From Triplophysa rosa (Eukaryota; Chordata; Actinopteri; Cypriniformes; Nemacheilidae): DNA of 64,000 bases. Positions 1 through 11,390 of the stretch are shown here, in pieces. Position 1 is the first letter of the stretch, and each line of letters starts with the position of its first letter. A program made the position numbers and the translations under genes. Under the pieces are notes generated by a model. It searched no databases. It was not told the DNA's origin and saw only the letters and a list, made by a program, of their open reading frames with translations. Location of the stretch: NCBI RefSeq assembly GCF_024868665.1, contig NC_079890.1:1592573-1656572 (forward strand), given 5' to 3'.

Positions 1-1044
1 CAGACATAATAAAATATTCATGTAAATCTCAGTTTACAATTTGCTGTTTGGAAAATCACCCCGAGCCTGACGTGGCCGTGATTTACCGGTGTTTCCCGGT
101 TCTGAACAACAACCCTCATCAATTCTTTTTGATTCTTCTGCTGTCTCTTGCCGAACTTACAGCCGTGCAGTTTTGAACGCATCAGCCAAAATTGCTTTTT
201 TATGAGCCATCGAGGAGACTTAAGAAATGAGAGACACCTGCGGGCGGAGACGACAGAGACTTCCAACATCTGTTTAACTCTATGGCTTTCATTCAGAGAC
301 GATACTGTGTTTTTCTTTGCTTTAATGCACTTACAATAGACCAAACGCATTAGAAAAAATACAACAAAGTATGTTCGTGCGAAGCTATTCGGGTATTTTA
401 TTCATTTGTAATGTTTTAATAGTGACTTACAGGGCCATAGCTAGAAATTGTTTTCTTGAAAACTTCCCTATTTTTAAGAAGCAAGTCTTCAGCACACACA
501 CATATCTTCCTCGTCTTTTAGAGAGTTTCTGTCAGAATTCTACAGAAGTATTATTCACCAACATGATGGTGAATATTCACTTCCGATGCATCGGTCTGGA
601 TGTGGTTACTAGATCAATTTAATTGAATTTAACTCAATGAATAAATAAAAACAGACAAAGAATAGAAATACTGTGAATGTATTTGATGTTTCAATTCAAT
701 GATGTAGACTCGCTGTGACTAAAAGAACTCAGAAGAAAGCATTATAGAAACTTTGGATTAAAATTCACATTGTATTGTTCTGGACTTTATGACGCACAAA
801 TGTGACAATTGATGCTGCAGCATATTTACTTTTAAACAAATCTAGTTTGAAAGATAGAAAATGTGAGCGATGCATGACTGTGCAAAATCATTGTGTCGCT
901 AGAGATGAGGTTGGGTGGTTGCCAAGGTGTTGCAATGCAGCTGCATTGGATGTTCTGGGTGGATACAAAATAATAATAAAAGGTCCACAGCAAAGGTAGT
1001 GATGAGCAAATGATCCATGAGTTTCTTATTCTCTTATGTTACAG
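1..1044. other. fah intron, no coding sequence recognised
   Basis: This is the intron before the first visible fah exon. No match to the upstream fah exon (the segment with the metal-binding Asp of the M-N-D-W-S motif) was found here, so that exon lies left of the window. The block is AT-rich. It ends in the acceptor ttatgttacag at 1034-1044. Confidence 0.5.
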
Positions 1045-1175
1045 CTCGGGATATTCAGGCTTGGGAATATGTTCCGTTGGGTCCATTTCTGGGCAAGAAT
1101 TTTGGCACCACCATCTCGCCCTGGGTCGTTCCAGTGGAGGCGCTGATGCCGTTTGTTGAGGCCAATCCAGTCCAG
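1045..1175 (+). CDS. fah: fah exon (active-site segment R-D-I-Q to V-N-P-V-Q region)
   Basis: The exon begins in codon phase 1 (G from the previous exon plus CT gives Ala) and ends at a codon boundary with CAG before gtacac. It encodes 43 complete codons, including [17 protein letters not shown], which holds three substrate-contacting residues of the family, and then T-I-S-P-W-V-V-P. Confidence 0.95.
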
Positions 1176-4100
1176 GTACACAAAATCTGAATATTTTGAA
1201 ATGATAATTTGATTTTATTGCCTCTGTCTTTATAGACAACTGCTTTTCACTCTGGGTTGCCAGATCTGTTTTTTTTTTTAAAAACAGCCCAATGGCCAAT
1301 CAAAACTGGCCCAACGACCTCAGCCCAAATATCAAAACTCAAAATTTTCAGTTTTGGGGAATTTTCAGAATGTAGAATGTGTTTTCTTCTTAAGACATCT
1401 AACCCTAATTTGATCTAATATGATGACCTTAGCTTGCCATGCTGCCTAAGTAGGCAGCGACTTAACAGACAGCGCTTTTGGCATGAAGGCACTTCTTAAG
1501 GAATTTGGAAAATTCAACAAATTCAAGCGTGTTTTGATATAGACATGCCTGTTTGGTACTATTGACCCGATGTTATCTTCATGTTTTTTAGGACCCTGAA
1601 CCTCTGCCGTACTTACGTCATGATGACCCCTACACGTTCAATATCAACCTGTTTGTGGATGTGAAAGGTGTGGGTTTGTTTTTGCATACACTATAATGCA
1701 GCGGTCAGACCTGACTTTGAGCATGCAAAATTCGTTCGGACGGTTCTACGAAAATGGGCGGGAGCGATTCCTCCATTTGTTTTTTATTTCTGTACCGAGA
1801 GGTCACGCTGTGACGTTCACCAAGCTTGAACTTTGCTACGCAGCGAAATATCTTCGGACGGGCTTGCGCTTCCGGTCTGACGCATTCGCATGCTTATGAA
1901 TGAAAGTAAATGGAACGAAAAGTCAAGTGTGACCGCGGCTTTAGAATACATTTTATATACAGTAGTGATGTCATAAATGTACAATATTCGCTTTTAATGA
2001 CCCCTCAGATTCAGTTAAACCATCAAAATATGAGAGAGGGGTTGTGTTCCAAAATAGACTAAACTAAACATTCAAGATATTATTGGACAAAATTATTTTT
2101 TTAAAAGTTCAAATTTTAAAGAGAACATGTTACGAGATCATGTAAATGACATTTCATGAAGTGTGTAATGTTGCCGTGTGTGAATGTAAGCAGTCTGCCA
2201 AGTTGTGAAGCCGAAGGTGAATGAATAACAAAGTTATTGGCTTGGAATAAAGGGAGTCGACTGTGAATCACGCAAACGAATCGTGCCCTAGTCCGGATTT
2301 ACGTCACTACATATAGTCCCCGCCTACGTTTTGCTACATCATACTGAAGGTCTGGAACTTATCACCGCTTTCTTTGGCCAAGGCCCACCCAAGAGGCCAT
2401 ATAACTGACAGGTAAAGAAACCAATCAAGTTTGGTTTTGTGCCGAGTCATGTTTAGAGGAGTGGAAGTGTCGCCGCAGTAACAGACCGGTGTACATTCAC
2501 GAACGTGTCAAACGTTAAGAGCAACAAAAATGATTATACGTTTATGCCGTGAACCTCGCATACTTTTAAGAATTAAGCGTTTAGTGGATCGTGATGAATT
2601 CTTATAGCAACCGATGTAAACACGACGGCTTACTTCTTAGATCAGACGGCTTCGTGTTGTTTCCAGGCGGACCGTTAAAGAACGCGACGCGCACGTCTTC
2701 CGGAAATCCTGTGAAATTCAACCAATCAGATGACGACTTCGAACGTGCTGAAGTGTTTCCAGAAAAGTGTGCCTTATGCATCAGACGTTAAGCCAACGGT
2801 CCGTGCCGTGTGAGGCTGAGACTAGACACTACATAAACCAAAATAGGACCTTAAAAATCAAGGAATATTTGTTTGTTGTATTTTTATATACAAAAATTGC
2901 AAAGTTCTTCAAGAGATCCTCAGTTTACACTTTAACTACACAAGATGCATACAAACTCTTTAATTCATCTTTAATCCAAAGTTGGACATCACTACTGTTA
3001 ATGTTTAGAAGTTTTGTTCAAGCGCTCAGTTATGCTTTCTTTCTAAAGTATTGTATATGACATTGTTCCAGGTGAAGGAATGCGAGATGCAGCCACCATT
3101 TGTAAGTCAAATTTCAAGGTAAGAGATGGTTTTGCATTGGTTTGTTGCAATCTCAGTGGTATTAAACACATTCAGGTCACCCGTACAAATGGACGCTTAA
3201 ACAAACAGATAATAAAAGACACTAGCGGTAGAAGCAAATTGTTTTTCAGTCATGAAGAAAGAGATTAAACAAGACAATCAAATGTTTTGTAGACAACCGT
3301 GGCATGTGACGTGTGTCTTTCTAGTACATGTATTGGACAATGAAGCAACAGCTGGCCCACCACACGGTCAACGGCTGCAACGTCAGACCGGGGGATCTGC
3401 TGGCATCAGGAACCATCAGCGGACCGGTAAGTGTGTGCACAAACATGTCATTGGTATATGAAATATTTTACTGCATAATGCATAGAATGAGTTGAAGTCG
3501 GTTGCATTATACCTTTTATTTCATGTACTCGTATGCTGCAAACACAAGCTCACGCAAAGAATTTTCACTTATCGGAGTGCCGCAGAGTTTGTGTGAAGGG
3601 TAAACCCTACGGTATGGGGACAAAATGGCAATATCCAAAATCCTTGTCCTTGTGGGGACATTTTTGGGTACCCATGAGGAAACACGCTTATAAATCATAC
3701 AGAATGAACTTTTGTGAAAATGTAAAAGAGCAGAAAGTTGTGTGTGATTGTTAGGGTTAGGGGTAGGGAATATGAGATACAGTTTGTACAGCCATTGCGT
3801 CTATGGAATGTCCCCATAAAACATGGAAACCCAACATGCGTGTGTAGGATCCAGACAGTTTCGGTTCTATGCTGGAGCTCTCGTGGAGAGGATCCAAGAC
3901 TATTGACCTCAGCAATGGAGAGACAAGGACCTTCTTGAAGGATGGAGATGAGGTCACACTCACAGGTGTGTGTCTGCGTGTCTTTATATAGTATGCCTTC
4001 ATTAGCACAAACATTATTTATCAGATAAACAGAGCATACCTTCCCTTCCAAAAAAAGACGATTATCCAAGTGTGCTATTAGTGTACTTCTTTTAAACTAA

Positions 4101-5581
4101 CTGCACTCTTTTTATGTACTTCTCAAATATAAATATACTTACAATGGCACTTAAAGGGACAGTTCACCCAAAAATGAAAATTCTGTCATCATTTACTCAC
4201 CCTCAGATTGTTCCAAACCTGTATACATTTCTTTGTTCTGCTAAACACAAAGGAAGATATTTGGAAGAATGTCAGTTACCAAACAGATCTCATCCCCCAT
4301 TCACTGCCATGGTAGGGAAAATAAATACTATGGGAGTCAATGGGGGATGAGATCTGTTTGGTTACTACTTATTTTTCCAAATATCTTCCTTTGTGTTTAG
4401 CAAAACAGAAATTAGTTTTAAATCATTTTTGGGTGAACTGTCCCTTTAAGTATACTTGATATATATTAACAGAAAAAGTCTATTTGCTATAAACTTGTAC
4501 TCAGTCTTTCGATGGAGATATACGCTATGAAAGTATAATGAAGATACTCGGATTGTAGTTGTGTTTACTCTTTTGATCGAGGAGCCAATAAAACACATAG
4601 TCTGACATAAACGTACATGTTTATACAAGTTTATATAGAAATAAGTTTAGCTTTGAGGTGGGTGGAATCATTTAGAGTAAATAAAACATGTTTGAAGCTG
4701 AAGTGATAATAGGAATTTACTTCAAATCTACCTCAACTACACCGAAAGGTATATTTCAAGTAAAAAAATAGGTAATGCCTAAATAAGAACATAGTAGTAT
4801 ACTAAAAGTGTAGAAATAATTTATAAACAGTAAGCTGTATGATGTTAAGTTCACTAAAAGAAAACTACTAGCTAGAAGTTTTACTGAGAGTATACTTCAA
4901 ATTGAACTTTTCATCCAACAAAAACTTAAAATAGTAAACGATTATACTGTGTTCACGCCAAACGTGAACAAAAGCGTTCCACGCTCTTTATTACGTGTGG
5001 GAAAAGTTCGTTATTTTCGCGTGAGTGACGCGAAAACCAATACGCGACGGAGAGTGTCTTCACGTGTCCGGACCAGTCAGACAGTAAATGTCAATAGGCT
5101 CTTCACGCAAATGGAGTTGAAATGTTTTAACTTGGACAGATTACGACGCAAACGCGCGTCAATCGCGCCGCCCGATTCGCGTCTATTGGCATCTGCATTG
5201 ACTTTGTATGCTATTTACTTTCGCAAATCGCTTAATTCGCGTGAACACAGCATTAGTATGCATGTAAGTTTACTTGCAGTATAGTTGAAGTACAGAACAT
5301 AGTTCATAGGTAATAGTGTACTAATGAAAGCATAGTTAAACGCTACAAAGACTCAAAAGTGGGCCAATTTATTCCTGAGTGTAATGAAATACTACACTTG
5401 CAAGTATACATTGATATTAATATACTTACTACATAAAGTATACAGTGCTTATATACTTGACCTTTATGTTATGTATATTTTACACATGCATTGTCTCTCT
5501 GCAGGTTATTGTGAGGGCAGGGGCTATCGAGTGGGCTTCGGTCGCTGTGAGGGGAAGATCATTCCTGCCCTACAACAGTGA
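1045..5581 (+). CDS. fah: fumarylacetoacetate hydrolase (fumarylacetoacetase), last six coding exons
   Basis: FAH cleaves fumarylacetoacetate to fumarate and acetoacetate, the last step of tyrosine catabolism, as a cytosolic metal-dependent homodimer. Only the C-terminal part is in the window: exons 1045-1175, 1592-1667, 3072-3118, 3325-3426, 3848-3965 and 5505-5581, all with AG/GT borders and compatible phases. The joined peptide runs colinear with human FAH from about residue 236 to the end. The Arg and Gln of R-D-I-Q (human R237, Q240), the Lys of F-L-G-K-N-F-G (K253), the T of G-T-I-S-G (T350) and the Glu of S-M-L-E-L-S-W (E364) are all kept. The C-terminus is P-A-L-Q-Q, slightly different from the human one. 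No stop or frameshift is seen, so the gene looks functional. The 5' exons are outside the window. Identification is from family knowledge plus direct translation; confidence is high. Confidence 0.96.
1592..1667 (+). CDS. fah: fah exon (D-P-E-P-L-P-Y-L...)
   Basis: The exon follows the acceptor tgttttttag, opens in phase 0 with D-P-E-P-L-P-Y-L and includes [10 protein letters not shown]. It ends with one base of a Gly codon before gtgtgg. Confidence 0.95.
1698..1942. repeat. foldback MITE-like repeat in fah intron
   Basis: The left end gcagcggtcagacctgactt is matched in inverse complement by the right end (aagtcaagtgtgaccgcggc), giving about 20-bp imperfect terminal inverted repeats around a 245-bp non-coding body. 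It has no transposase, so it looks like a non-autonomous DNA element. The family name is uncertain. Confidence 0.65.
1943..3071. other. fah intron, repeat-like but unassigned
   Basis: About 2240-2815 is richer in CpG than the surroundings and resembles interspersed repeat sequence, but I could not define its ends or family. No conserved reading frame was recognised. The intron ends in the acceptor cattgttccag at 3061-3071. Confidence 0.4.
3072..3118 (+). CDS. fah: fah exon (47 bp, G-E-G-M-R-D-A-A-T)
   Basis: A short exon of 47 bp. It completes a Gly codon and encodes [15 protein letters not shown], ending in phase 0 at AAG before gtaagag, which is a near-consensus donor. Confidence 0.94.
3325..3426 (+). 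CDS. fah: fah exon (Y-M-Y-W-T-M ... G-T-I-S-G-P)
   Basis: This 34-codon exon is phase 0 at both ends. It encodes [10 protein letters not shown], the [11 protein letters not shown] strand and the family signature A-S-G-T-I-S-G-P. The donor is gtaagtg. Confidence 0.95.
3610..3845. repeat. intronic dispersed repeat abutting the fah acceptor
   Basis: This is a repeat seen in many fish introns, as I recall: ttgtggggacatttttgg, a purine-rich middle with ttagggttaggggtaggg, and a right part reading aatgtccccataaaacatgg followed by a TG-rich end. The blocks tggggacatt (from 3655) and aatgtcccca (about 3807-3816) are inverse complements and could pair. The TG-rich end runs straight into the splice acceptor at 3846-3847. 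Confidence 0.6.
3848..3965 (+). CDS. fah: fah exon (S-M-L-E-L-S-W, catalytic Glu)
   Basis: The exon opens in phase 0 with [13 protein letters not shown], in which Glu matches human E364, and continues to [10 protein letters not shown]. It ends with one base of the next Gly codon before gtgtgt. The acceptor has almost no polypyrimidine tract and is TG-rich instead. Confidence 0.95.
4151..4449. mobile_element. TTAA-flanked foldback MITE (Angel-like), complete
   Basis: The left end ttaaagggacagttcaccca is repeated in inverse complement at the right end (tgggtgaactgtccctttaa), with TTAA at both tips. The element is about 299 bp and largely palindromic: the left-arm words ctttgttctgctaaacacaa and gaagatatttgg recur inverted on the right. 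No transposase. I recall such elements in fish as the Angel type; the label is tentative. Other copies in this window start at 14006, 31142 and 61695, with a truncated one at 22543. Confidence 0.85.
4450..4946. repeat. dispersed AGTATACTT-rich repeat, left part
   Basis: This AT-rich repeat has recurring agtatactt and tatactt motifs. An opposite-strand relative is at about 51280-51890: the phrases around gtagtatactaaaag and gatgttaagttcactaa here correspond to inverse-complement text there. The repeat continues at 5251-5470 after a MITE insertion. Confidence 0.55.
4947..5250. mobile_element. MITE with CTGTGTTCACGC inverted ends, nested in another repeat
   Basis: It starts ctgtgttcacgcc and ends gcgtgaacacag, a 12-bp terminal inverted repeat with a single-base difference at most. 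The body is rich in CpG and TTCGCG words, unlike the AT-rich repeat on both sides. No transposase. It is a non-autonomous DNA element that inserted into the host repeat. Confidence 0.7.
5251..5470. repeat. dispersed AGTATACTT-rich repeat, right part
   Basis: Continuation of the AT-rich repeat interrupted by the MITE at 4947-5250. It shows the same motifs (agtttacttgcagtatag, aagtatac) and ends shortly before the last fah exon. Confidence 0.45.
5505..5581 (+). CDS. fah: fah last coding exon and stop
   Basis: After the acceptor ctctctgcag the exon completes Gly and encodes [24 protein letters not shown], then TGA at 5579-5581. This agrees in position with the human C-terminus, which ends P-A-L-L-P-S. 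Confidence 0.95.
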
Positions 5582-5583
5582 CA

Positions 5584-5604
5584 GAGAGAGAGAGAGAGAG
5601 AGAG
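5584..5604. repeat. (AG)n microsatellite in fah 3' UTR
   Basis: Ten AG units start three bases after the fah stop codon. Confidence 0.9.
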
Positions 5605-5790
5605 CACATGTGATCTACAGCCATGAACACAAACAACAGTGTTCATACTCAAGTATTCACCACAAGATTTTGAAGTCTTTCAAAGCCCAACTTTATGTCA
5701 GAACCCATCAACCCAGTGGCTTGACATATCCTGCAGGTTCACGTCCTGATTCATGGTTTTTCATGACTCTAGTTTCCCTCTCTCAAATCA

Positions 5791-5796
5791 AATAAA
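5791..5796 (+). terminator. candidate fah poly(A) signal, proximal
   Basis: AATAAA lies 210 bases after the fah stop codon. A second AATAAA follows at 6057-6062. Either or both could be used; cleavage sites are not visible from sequence alone. Confidence 0.5.
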
Positions 5797-6056
5797 ACCA
5801 AATATACAGAACATCCAATGTTTACTATTGAAACATCAATCAACGTCAACTTAATTGCAATTTGGTTTCGCAAGAAAAACGTTCGTATAACTTGTTTCTT
5901 GAGATGTCCTGACAACTCTTGTGATGTTGAGAAAATGAATCATAAAAACTGCAGCCTTATTGGCCTCCACATGCTCGAAAACACTAATCATTTCTACTTT
6001 TGCATAATTAACATATTTGAATTTGCTGAGACGATCTTGTTACTGAACATTTTCAC

Positions 6057-6062
6057 AATAAA
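6057..6062 (+). terminator. candidate fah poly(A) signal, distal
   Basis: AATAAA about 480 bases after the stop codon, in unique sequence just before the hAT-type MITE at 6108. Confidence 0.45.
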
Positions 6063-6107
6063 GTTACTGATTTCATTAAAACTGTTTTATGTTTGTTCTG
6101 TCTAACA

Positions 6108-6399
6108 CAGTGGTTCTCAAACTTTTTCGTTGTAAGGCACCCTTTGTGTAGAGTGCATCACTTTGCGGCCCCCAAATAAAGACTTATAATCTAAAATTTT
6201 ACATTTTTATTTAAACAAAAACATATTAGGTTATACAATGCTGAAACATCAATTCTTTTGTCTGGTGGTCTTATTTTTCTGATGTTTGATTGCATAAAAT
6301 CAATTTCTATATTTCATAAAATGCCACAAAATCTGTGGCCCCCCTGGATCCATCTCGGGGCCCCCCCAGGGGTCACGGCCCCCAGTTTGAGAACTACTG
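6108..6399. mobile_element. hAT-type MITE (CAGTGGTTCTCAAACT ends)
   Basis: The left end cagtggttctcaaact and the right end agtttgagaactactg form a 16-bp inverted repeat with one mismatch, and CAG...CTG tips are typical of hAT elements. The inside has C-rich/G-rich blocks near both ends and an AT-rich centre. No clear 8-bp target duplication was found, so the copy is probably old. Confidence 0.75.
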
Positions 6400-7329
6400 G
6401 AGTCGATGCTAAATTATACAAACAACGTAAAGAATTGTGTTGATTTTGTTAACTTCACATCACATCATACAACATTAACCTCAGGGATAAAGCACACATC
6501 CAAACCTTCAGCGGCAATATTTCTTCTGTTCTGCTTGGAGCTTAGGGTCTGACTGTCAACGACGGAAAGAAGAAATATGTGATCGCACCTTAAGTCATAA
6601 AGAGAAAACTTGACTGACAGGTCAACGGACAAAGAACTTCATCTTTTATTCAGAGTTGAACGTCGTCCAGTCATTAGTGAGCCATTCAGAAGCTCTGACT
6701 ACAGCTGTTAATAGGCTACGTGATTATTCTGACCAAAGATCCGTAAATCAATGACTGCAGCTCTTACACTGACACGACAGATATCACCAGACAGGATTTG
6801 ACGTTATCCCGCATAAAGATAAAAACACAAAGCCTCCTGCAATTTCATGTTTCGAACAGAGATGGCGATAGAGAGGCAAACGTTACAGATTGCAGCTTCT
6901 ATATAAAATCGAATTGTTTCACGTGGTTTTGACGACCCCTTCATAAGACTTCCATTGTGATGAATCATTTCTGGTGTGTTCCTGTGACCCGTTAACAGAT
7001 GGTGCCGAACCCTCAGTGGTCACCAGGGTCCGTCCATGAGTCATTTAGACAGTGGAGGTCACATGGTCTTTAGTTTCATGCCCGTGGGAGGTTTAGAGAC
7101 AGATATGCTGTTCTCTCTTTCTTTCTCACCCTCTGCGATCAGACTTTTATTGATTAGTCTTGCATGGCGGCGTCACAGATGGAAATCTCTCCTTAAAGCT
7201 GGACCTTAAGCTCACTAAATGATAGAGAACAAGATCATATATTTCCAAATCAAGTTCGTCTCTTCTACCATCAATACAAGTGAAGTGCTTTTAGCTCCAA
7301 TTAATGCATTCCTCAGATTTATACAATTA
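6400..7329. other. intergenic, no feature recognised
   Basis: The region downstream of fah has fairly balanced base composition. No gene or repeat is recognised with confidence. Confidence 0.4.
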
Positions 7330-7490
7330 CAGCCACAAAAGAAGATATTTTGAGAAATGTCTCAGCAGTTGTGTGTGTATACAATGGAAGTTAATGGGGT
7401 TTAATGTTGTTTGATTATTAATGTTCTTAAAAATATCTGCTTTTGTGTTCTGCAGAAGAAAGAAAGTCACACAGGTTTGGAATATTAAAT
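7330..7490. repeat. degenerate MITE fragment
   Basis: The words gaagatattttgagaaatgt, atacaatggaagttaatggg and ttgtgttctgcagaagaaag match the arms of the foldback MITE seen elsewhere (compare 50510-50640). The TTAA ends are lost. Confidence 0.55.
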
Positions 7491-8479
7491 AGAAAAGTAT
7501 TTTTTTTTCATGGTGGTAGAATGATACTGTGATACCACAATCTTTATAAAGCTAGCTTGAAAGGGTTGACAATCTCTTATATTATCCCACTTAAAAAATA
7601 GTGCTTTTCAAGAATGACATCATTATATTACATATAAAAGAAGTATGGATTATAGGAATCTATAATCAGTATATTTTATAAGAAAATAGACGAAATACGA
7701 AAAAGGCCTTCCAACACGAACGTGAATAAACCATGATATTTGGGTGAATTAGCCCGTTAACATTTTAAAACAAAACCGCTTTAATAAACATTTTTTTAAA
7801 TAAAATCTAAAAATATCTTAAAGTTCATGCACTACTGAAAAAAATGATTATGTGCCTTAGTAGATTTTATGGAAAGAAATAAAAAAATTGAGTGAAAATA
7901 ACAAAAAAATCTTGGGAATAAATGAAATCTACTCATTTTGTTTGTTAAGATTTTAATTATTTTGTGTGAGTAAATTTAATTGAACAAATTATGAAGTAAA
8001 TCCAACTCCATTTTATTATTTTAAACCCATTTAAATGGTCAAAATTTAGTTCACTTATTTATTTTGTGTTGAGACTACACAAATCATTTTTCTAGATATA
8101 ACTACTTTGACAGTTGATAGTTCCCAGCATGCTTTGCATCTGACTGCATTAGGAGATTGATTTTTTAAGATTAACTGTCATTTTAAGAGTTTTTCAGTAA
8201 AAAGAAAGACTTGTTCGTGTTTTGTGTTGATTTATCTTTGAGATTTAGGAGAGTTTTGGTATTATTTTTACCGTTTTACTGTTATTTTTACCGGTTACCG
8301 TTGTTCAGAAGAGCGTTGCTTGTGCCTAGTGTGAGGAAGGCACTATATTAATCATGAAGTGTGTTATTATATGTTTATAAAAATAAAAAACAAACACTAA
8401 ACCTCTCTCTTTCTCTCAACAGGTATTGGTCTAGCTTTTGTTGAAACTAGTAACTTTGTATTAGCGCCTGTTGTATTAT
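7491..8479. other. intergenic AT-rich sequence
   Basis: AT-rich sequence, with probable old repeat material around 7840-8150 (for example gttcccagcatgctttgcat). No coding potential is recognised. Confidence 0.35.
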
Positions 8480-8551
8480 TGCTCCCTGAGCGTCTGTAAG
8501 TCGCTTTGGATAAAAGCGTCTGCTAAATGACTAAATGTAAATGTAAATGTC
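8480..8551 (+). repeat. SINE 3' tail fragment
   Basis: Contains gtaagtcgctttggataaaa followed by gcgtctgctaaatgactaaa and short tgtaaatg repeats. I recognise this as the 3' tail of a widespread fish tRNA-derived SINE. The tRNA-like head is not recognisable upstream. Confidence 0.65.
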
Positions 8552-11256
8552 ACTTGTTGAGCAGTAACTGTGCTAATGCCAGTAAAGAGACCATCAGTCT
8601 CTTCTTACTTGACCATCTAAATTGGATTTTTTTTACATTTTAATATGAAAGTAAGTGAACCGTGAAGTTCGAGTTAGACACGTGTTTTTGTTCAACGTAA
8701 TCTTTTTTTGTTTACTTTAGGTAATATTTACTTAATAAGTAAATGTACATACTAAATGTATATACTATACTAAATACTAAATGTATTTAATAAGTAGAAT
8801 TTACTTTATTCTGGTTAGTAAGTTCTACTTGAATTATAGCAGCACATTTTACTTAATAAAATCCTCGTAACAATTTGCACGGATATTTTAAAAGTAAATT
8901 CTACACTTTATTTTATGTATAGATTCATGAATAATTGATCATAGAGTCAGCAGGAATTCTTCAACGGTCCAGCAGTGTACGAACTGTACACACCGGTATT
9001 AAACGTCCACCTCGACAATGCAGAATTATTATTACTAACATCATTCAGTTTGATCAGCCGTCCCATCTGAATTATGATCCTAAAGTTACTGTGCCTGTAA
9101 AGTTAATGTAAGTATTGATTTGTGTGTGTGGTCAGAGGAGCAGAACTCTTTCAGCTCGTGCTGCTATCGAGTTTGGATGAAGGTTGAGAGGAACATTGAA
9201 TCTTTCATAGAGGTGCATAAACACATAACCGGCTGGCACAAATGGATTTCATGATGCACATCTGAATCAAATTCTGAACGCAGATGGATTGAAGATGTGT
9301 TTTCTCCCTTCCCCAAGCTAACAAAGCTTCAGAAGTGGTGGGGACAAGTTTTAGTATTTAAGTCAAAATGATTTCATAGACCAGCAGAACATCCATCGGA
9401 CAACACAATGTGTTTTTTTTTCTCAGGAACCAGAAATATTTGACATCTGACTCTGAAGTTTGGTTGTCTGTGGTCAGTGGTGCGGTGGTTATAGCACACG
9501 TGCCATCCATGTGAGCTGTTGAAGAAATAGGGTAAAGTCCACCCTTATGAAAGAAAAATAGTTGGGAATATACTGGAAAATATAATGCAATACATTAAAT
9601 ATTATATATTCATTTATTTGAACCAAGTGCTTATATTTTTGTATAATTTAATTATAATATAAAAACAGGGTATTAGTCCATATATTTTGAAATATATATT
9701 AAATAATTTAATATATTAACAGTTAAAATATAGGAAAATATATTTTCTTTGCATAATGGGAATAAACAAAATCACCTAATAAAAAGTACGTTATTTAAAC
9801 TTAAAAAAGCTGTCTTATTTTTAGTAGAGAAGGAAAGAAAAAATAATAAATATTTAGATTATTTAACAGCAATATTTACTGCTATTTACAATAACTGAGG
9901 CAGGAATAACATTTGTTATATGGGGTAAGTAGTCACAACAAGAATAATCTTTTATAGGTTTTCAGCAGATTCAGATTTATACAGTGCAATAATTTAGTAC
10001 GTTTTTTATTACACTTTTGTTTAATTATTCAAATATAGTGATCAATAAATTGTTTAAATGGATCATATTTAAAACCTGTTTTTATTCCAACAAAATGTAA
10101 AGACCCATTTACACCGCTGCTGCATGGAGAAAATGTACATTTGTGTAATTGGACTTTTGAGTTGAAACCCCCCGGGGCCTGTATATTTATTTATCTTCAA
10201 ACACAGCCCCTAAACAATTTACAATGCAAATGTTTATAAGGGTTAAGTGAAATACCGCCAGCACTGCCAAGAAATTGATGTGCTGTTTCATTGAATGAAT
10301 TGAGCAGCAAATGAAAACCCGAGGCGTTATAGTCTGACTGATGACTCGGCACTGCCGGAAATAAATAAACATGAAGAGAGAAAAATAGCTTGCGGTGTGC
10401 AGAAGAGACCAAAAAACACTCTCACATCACCCATTCATCAGGTCATTTTTAACATGTGAGGAACACTATGGTAGAAATGCTTTTCAACAATGAACGTGCA
10501 GCACCTTAAATGTGTTACGGTCATAAACTCTTATTGAAATGATAAAAAACAAAGCAAATCTGACTGAACAGACAGATGCCCAATCCCAAATTTGAATAAG
10601 ATAGATAAGAAATCACGGATGAGATCTCTTAAACGTCATAAATATTTCTCCAAGACGGAGAGCAAATGTAAACTTTCTCTGAAGTCTCATCAGTGTTTTT
10701 CTCCTGAGAAAAAGAGTCAGAAATCTGTCAAGTCTACAATCAGAAGTCAATATTATTGACCATCTCAATATGAACTCACAACTTTTCCCATCAAATTTAC
10801 CCAAATCCAGATTATACATTCATTTGATGCATATTCTTCATGCGTTTCGACAAGCTGTTTCGGTTTTATTTCTACTAAGAGCAATTTCATCAAGACATTT
10901 ATAACTTCATTCATAACTTCATTTATTATTCAGCTGAGGCACTTGATATCATGCAGCGCAGACTAGAGCTCTCTGTGATATGTACATTTCATTCAAGATA
11001 ATACAATAAAATCATGTAGAAATGAGAGAAATTAAAAACCCAGATGATTTAGTGAAATCATATTAAAAATTAAACGTCATTTCAAAGCAATTTGAAGAAA
11101 CTAAATATACTGTAAAAACGTTGTCAGGTTTGTAAATGTATGTCTCGCTCACGTTAATAGTCAATTTCTTCTAAATTGCTTTTTTTTTGGTTTTCTTTTC
11201 ATCGCAGCCTCCACAGAGTCCAGGTTTTATTTTCTTGTAAAACTTAACCGCAGTTA
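8552..11256. other. intergenic, AT-rich, no gene recognised
   Basis: Low-complexity tracts such as the taaatgta-rich run near 8715-8800 and AT-rich sequence at 9560-10080. No open frame here resembles a known protein. Confidence 0.4.
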
Positions 11257-11390
11257 AAGGGTTAGTTTATCCAAAAATGAATATTCTCATTCCCATGTCA
11301 TTCAAACCCCTGATCGTAAGAATCAAAACACAGATTTGTAAAGTGTTGTGTTTTTGTTTACAATGGGAGTGAATGGTGACAATCTCTTCT
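11257..11390. repeat. half of a foldback MITE
   Basis: aaagggttagtttatccaaa, then a ctcattcccatgtcattcaa block and acaatgggagtgaatggtga, follow the order of one arm of the foldback MITE family, with divergence. The second arm is not found. Confidence 0.45.

Noticed and set aside
3695..4069. 124-codon minus-strand frame
   Set aside because: It is antisense to a confirmed fah exon and the intronic repeat.
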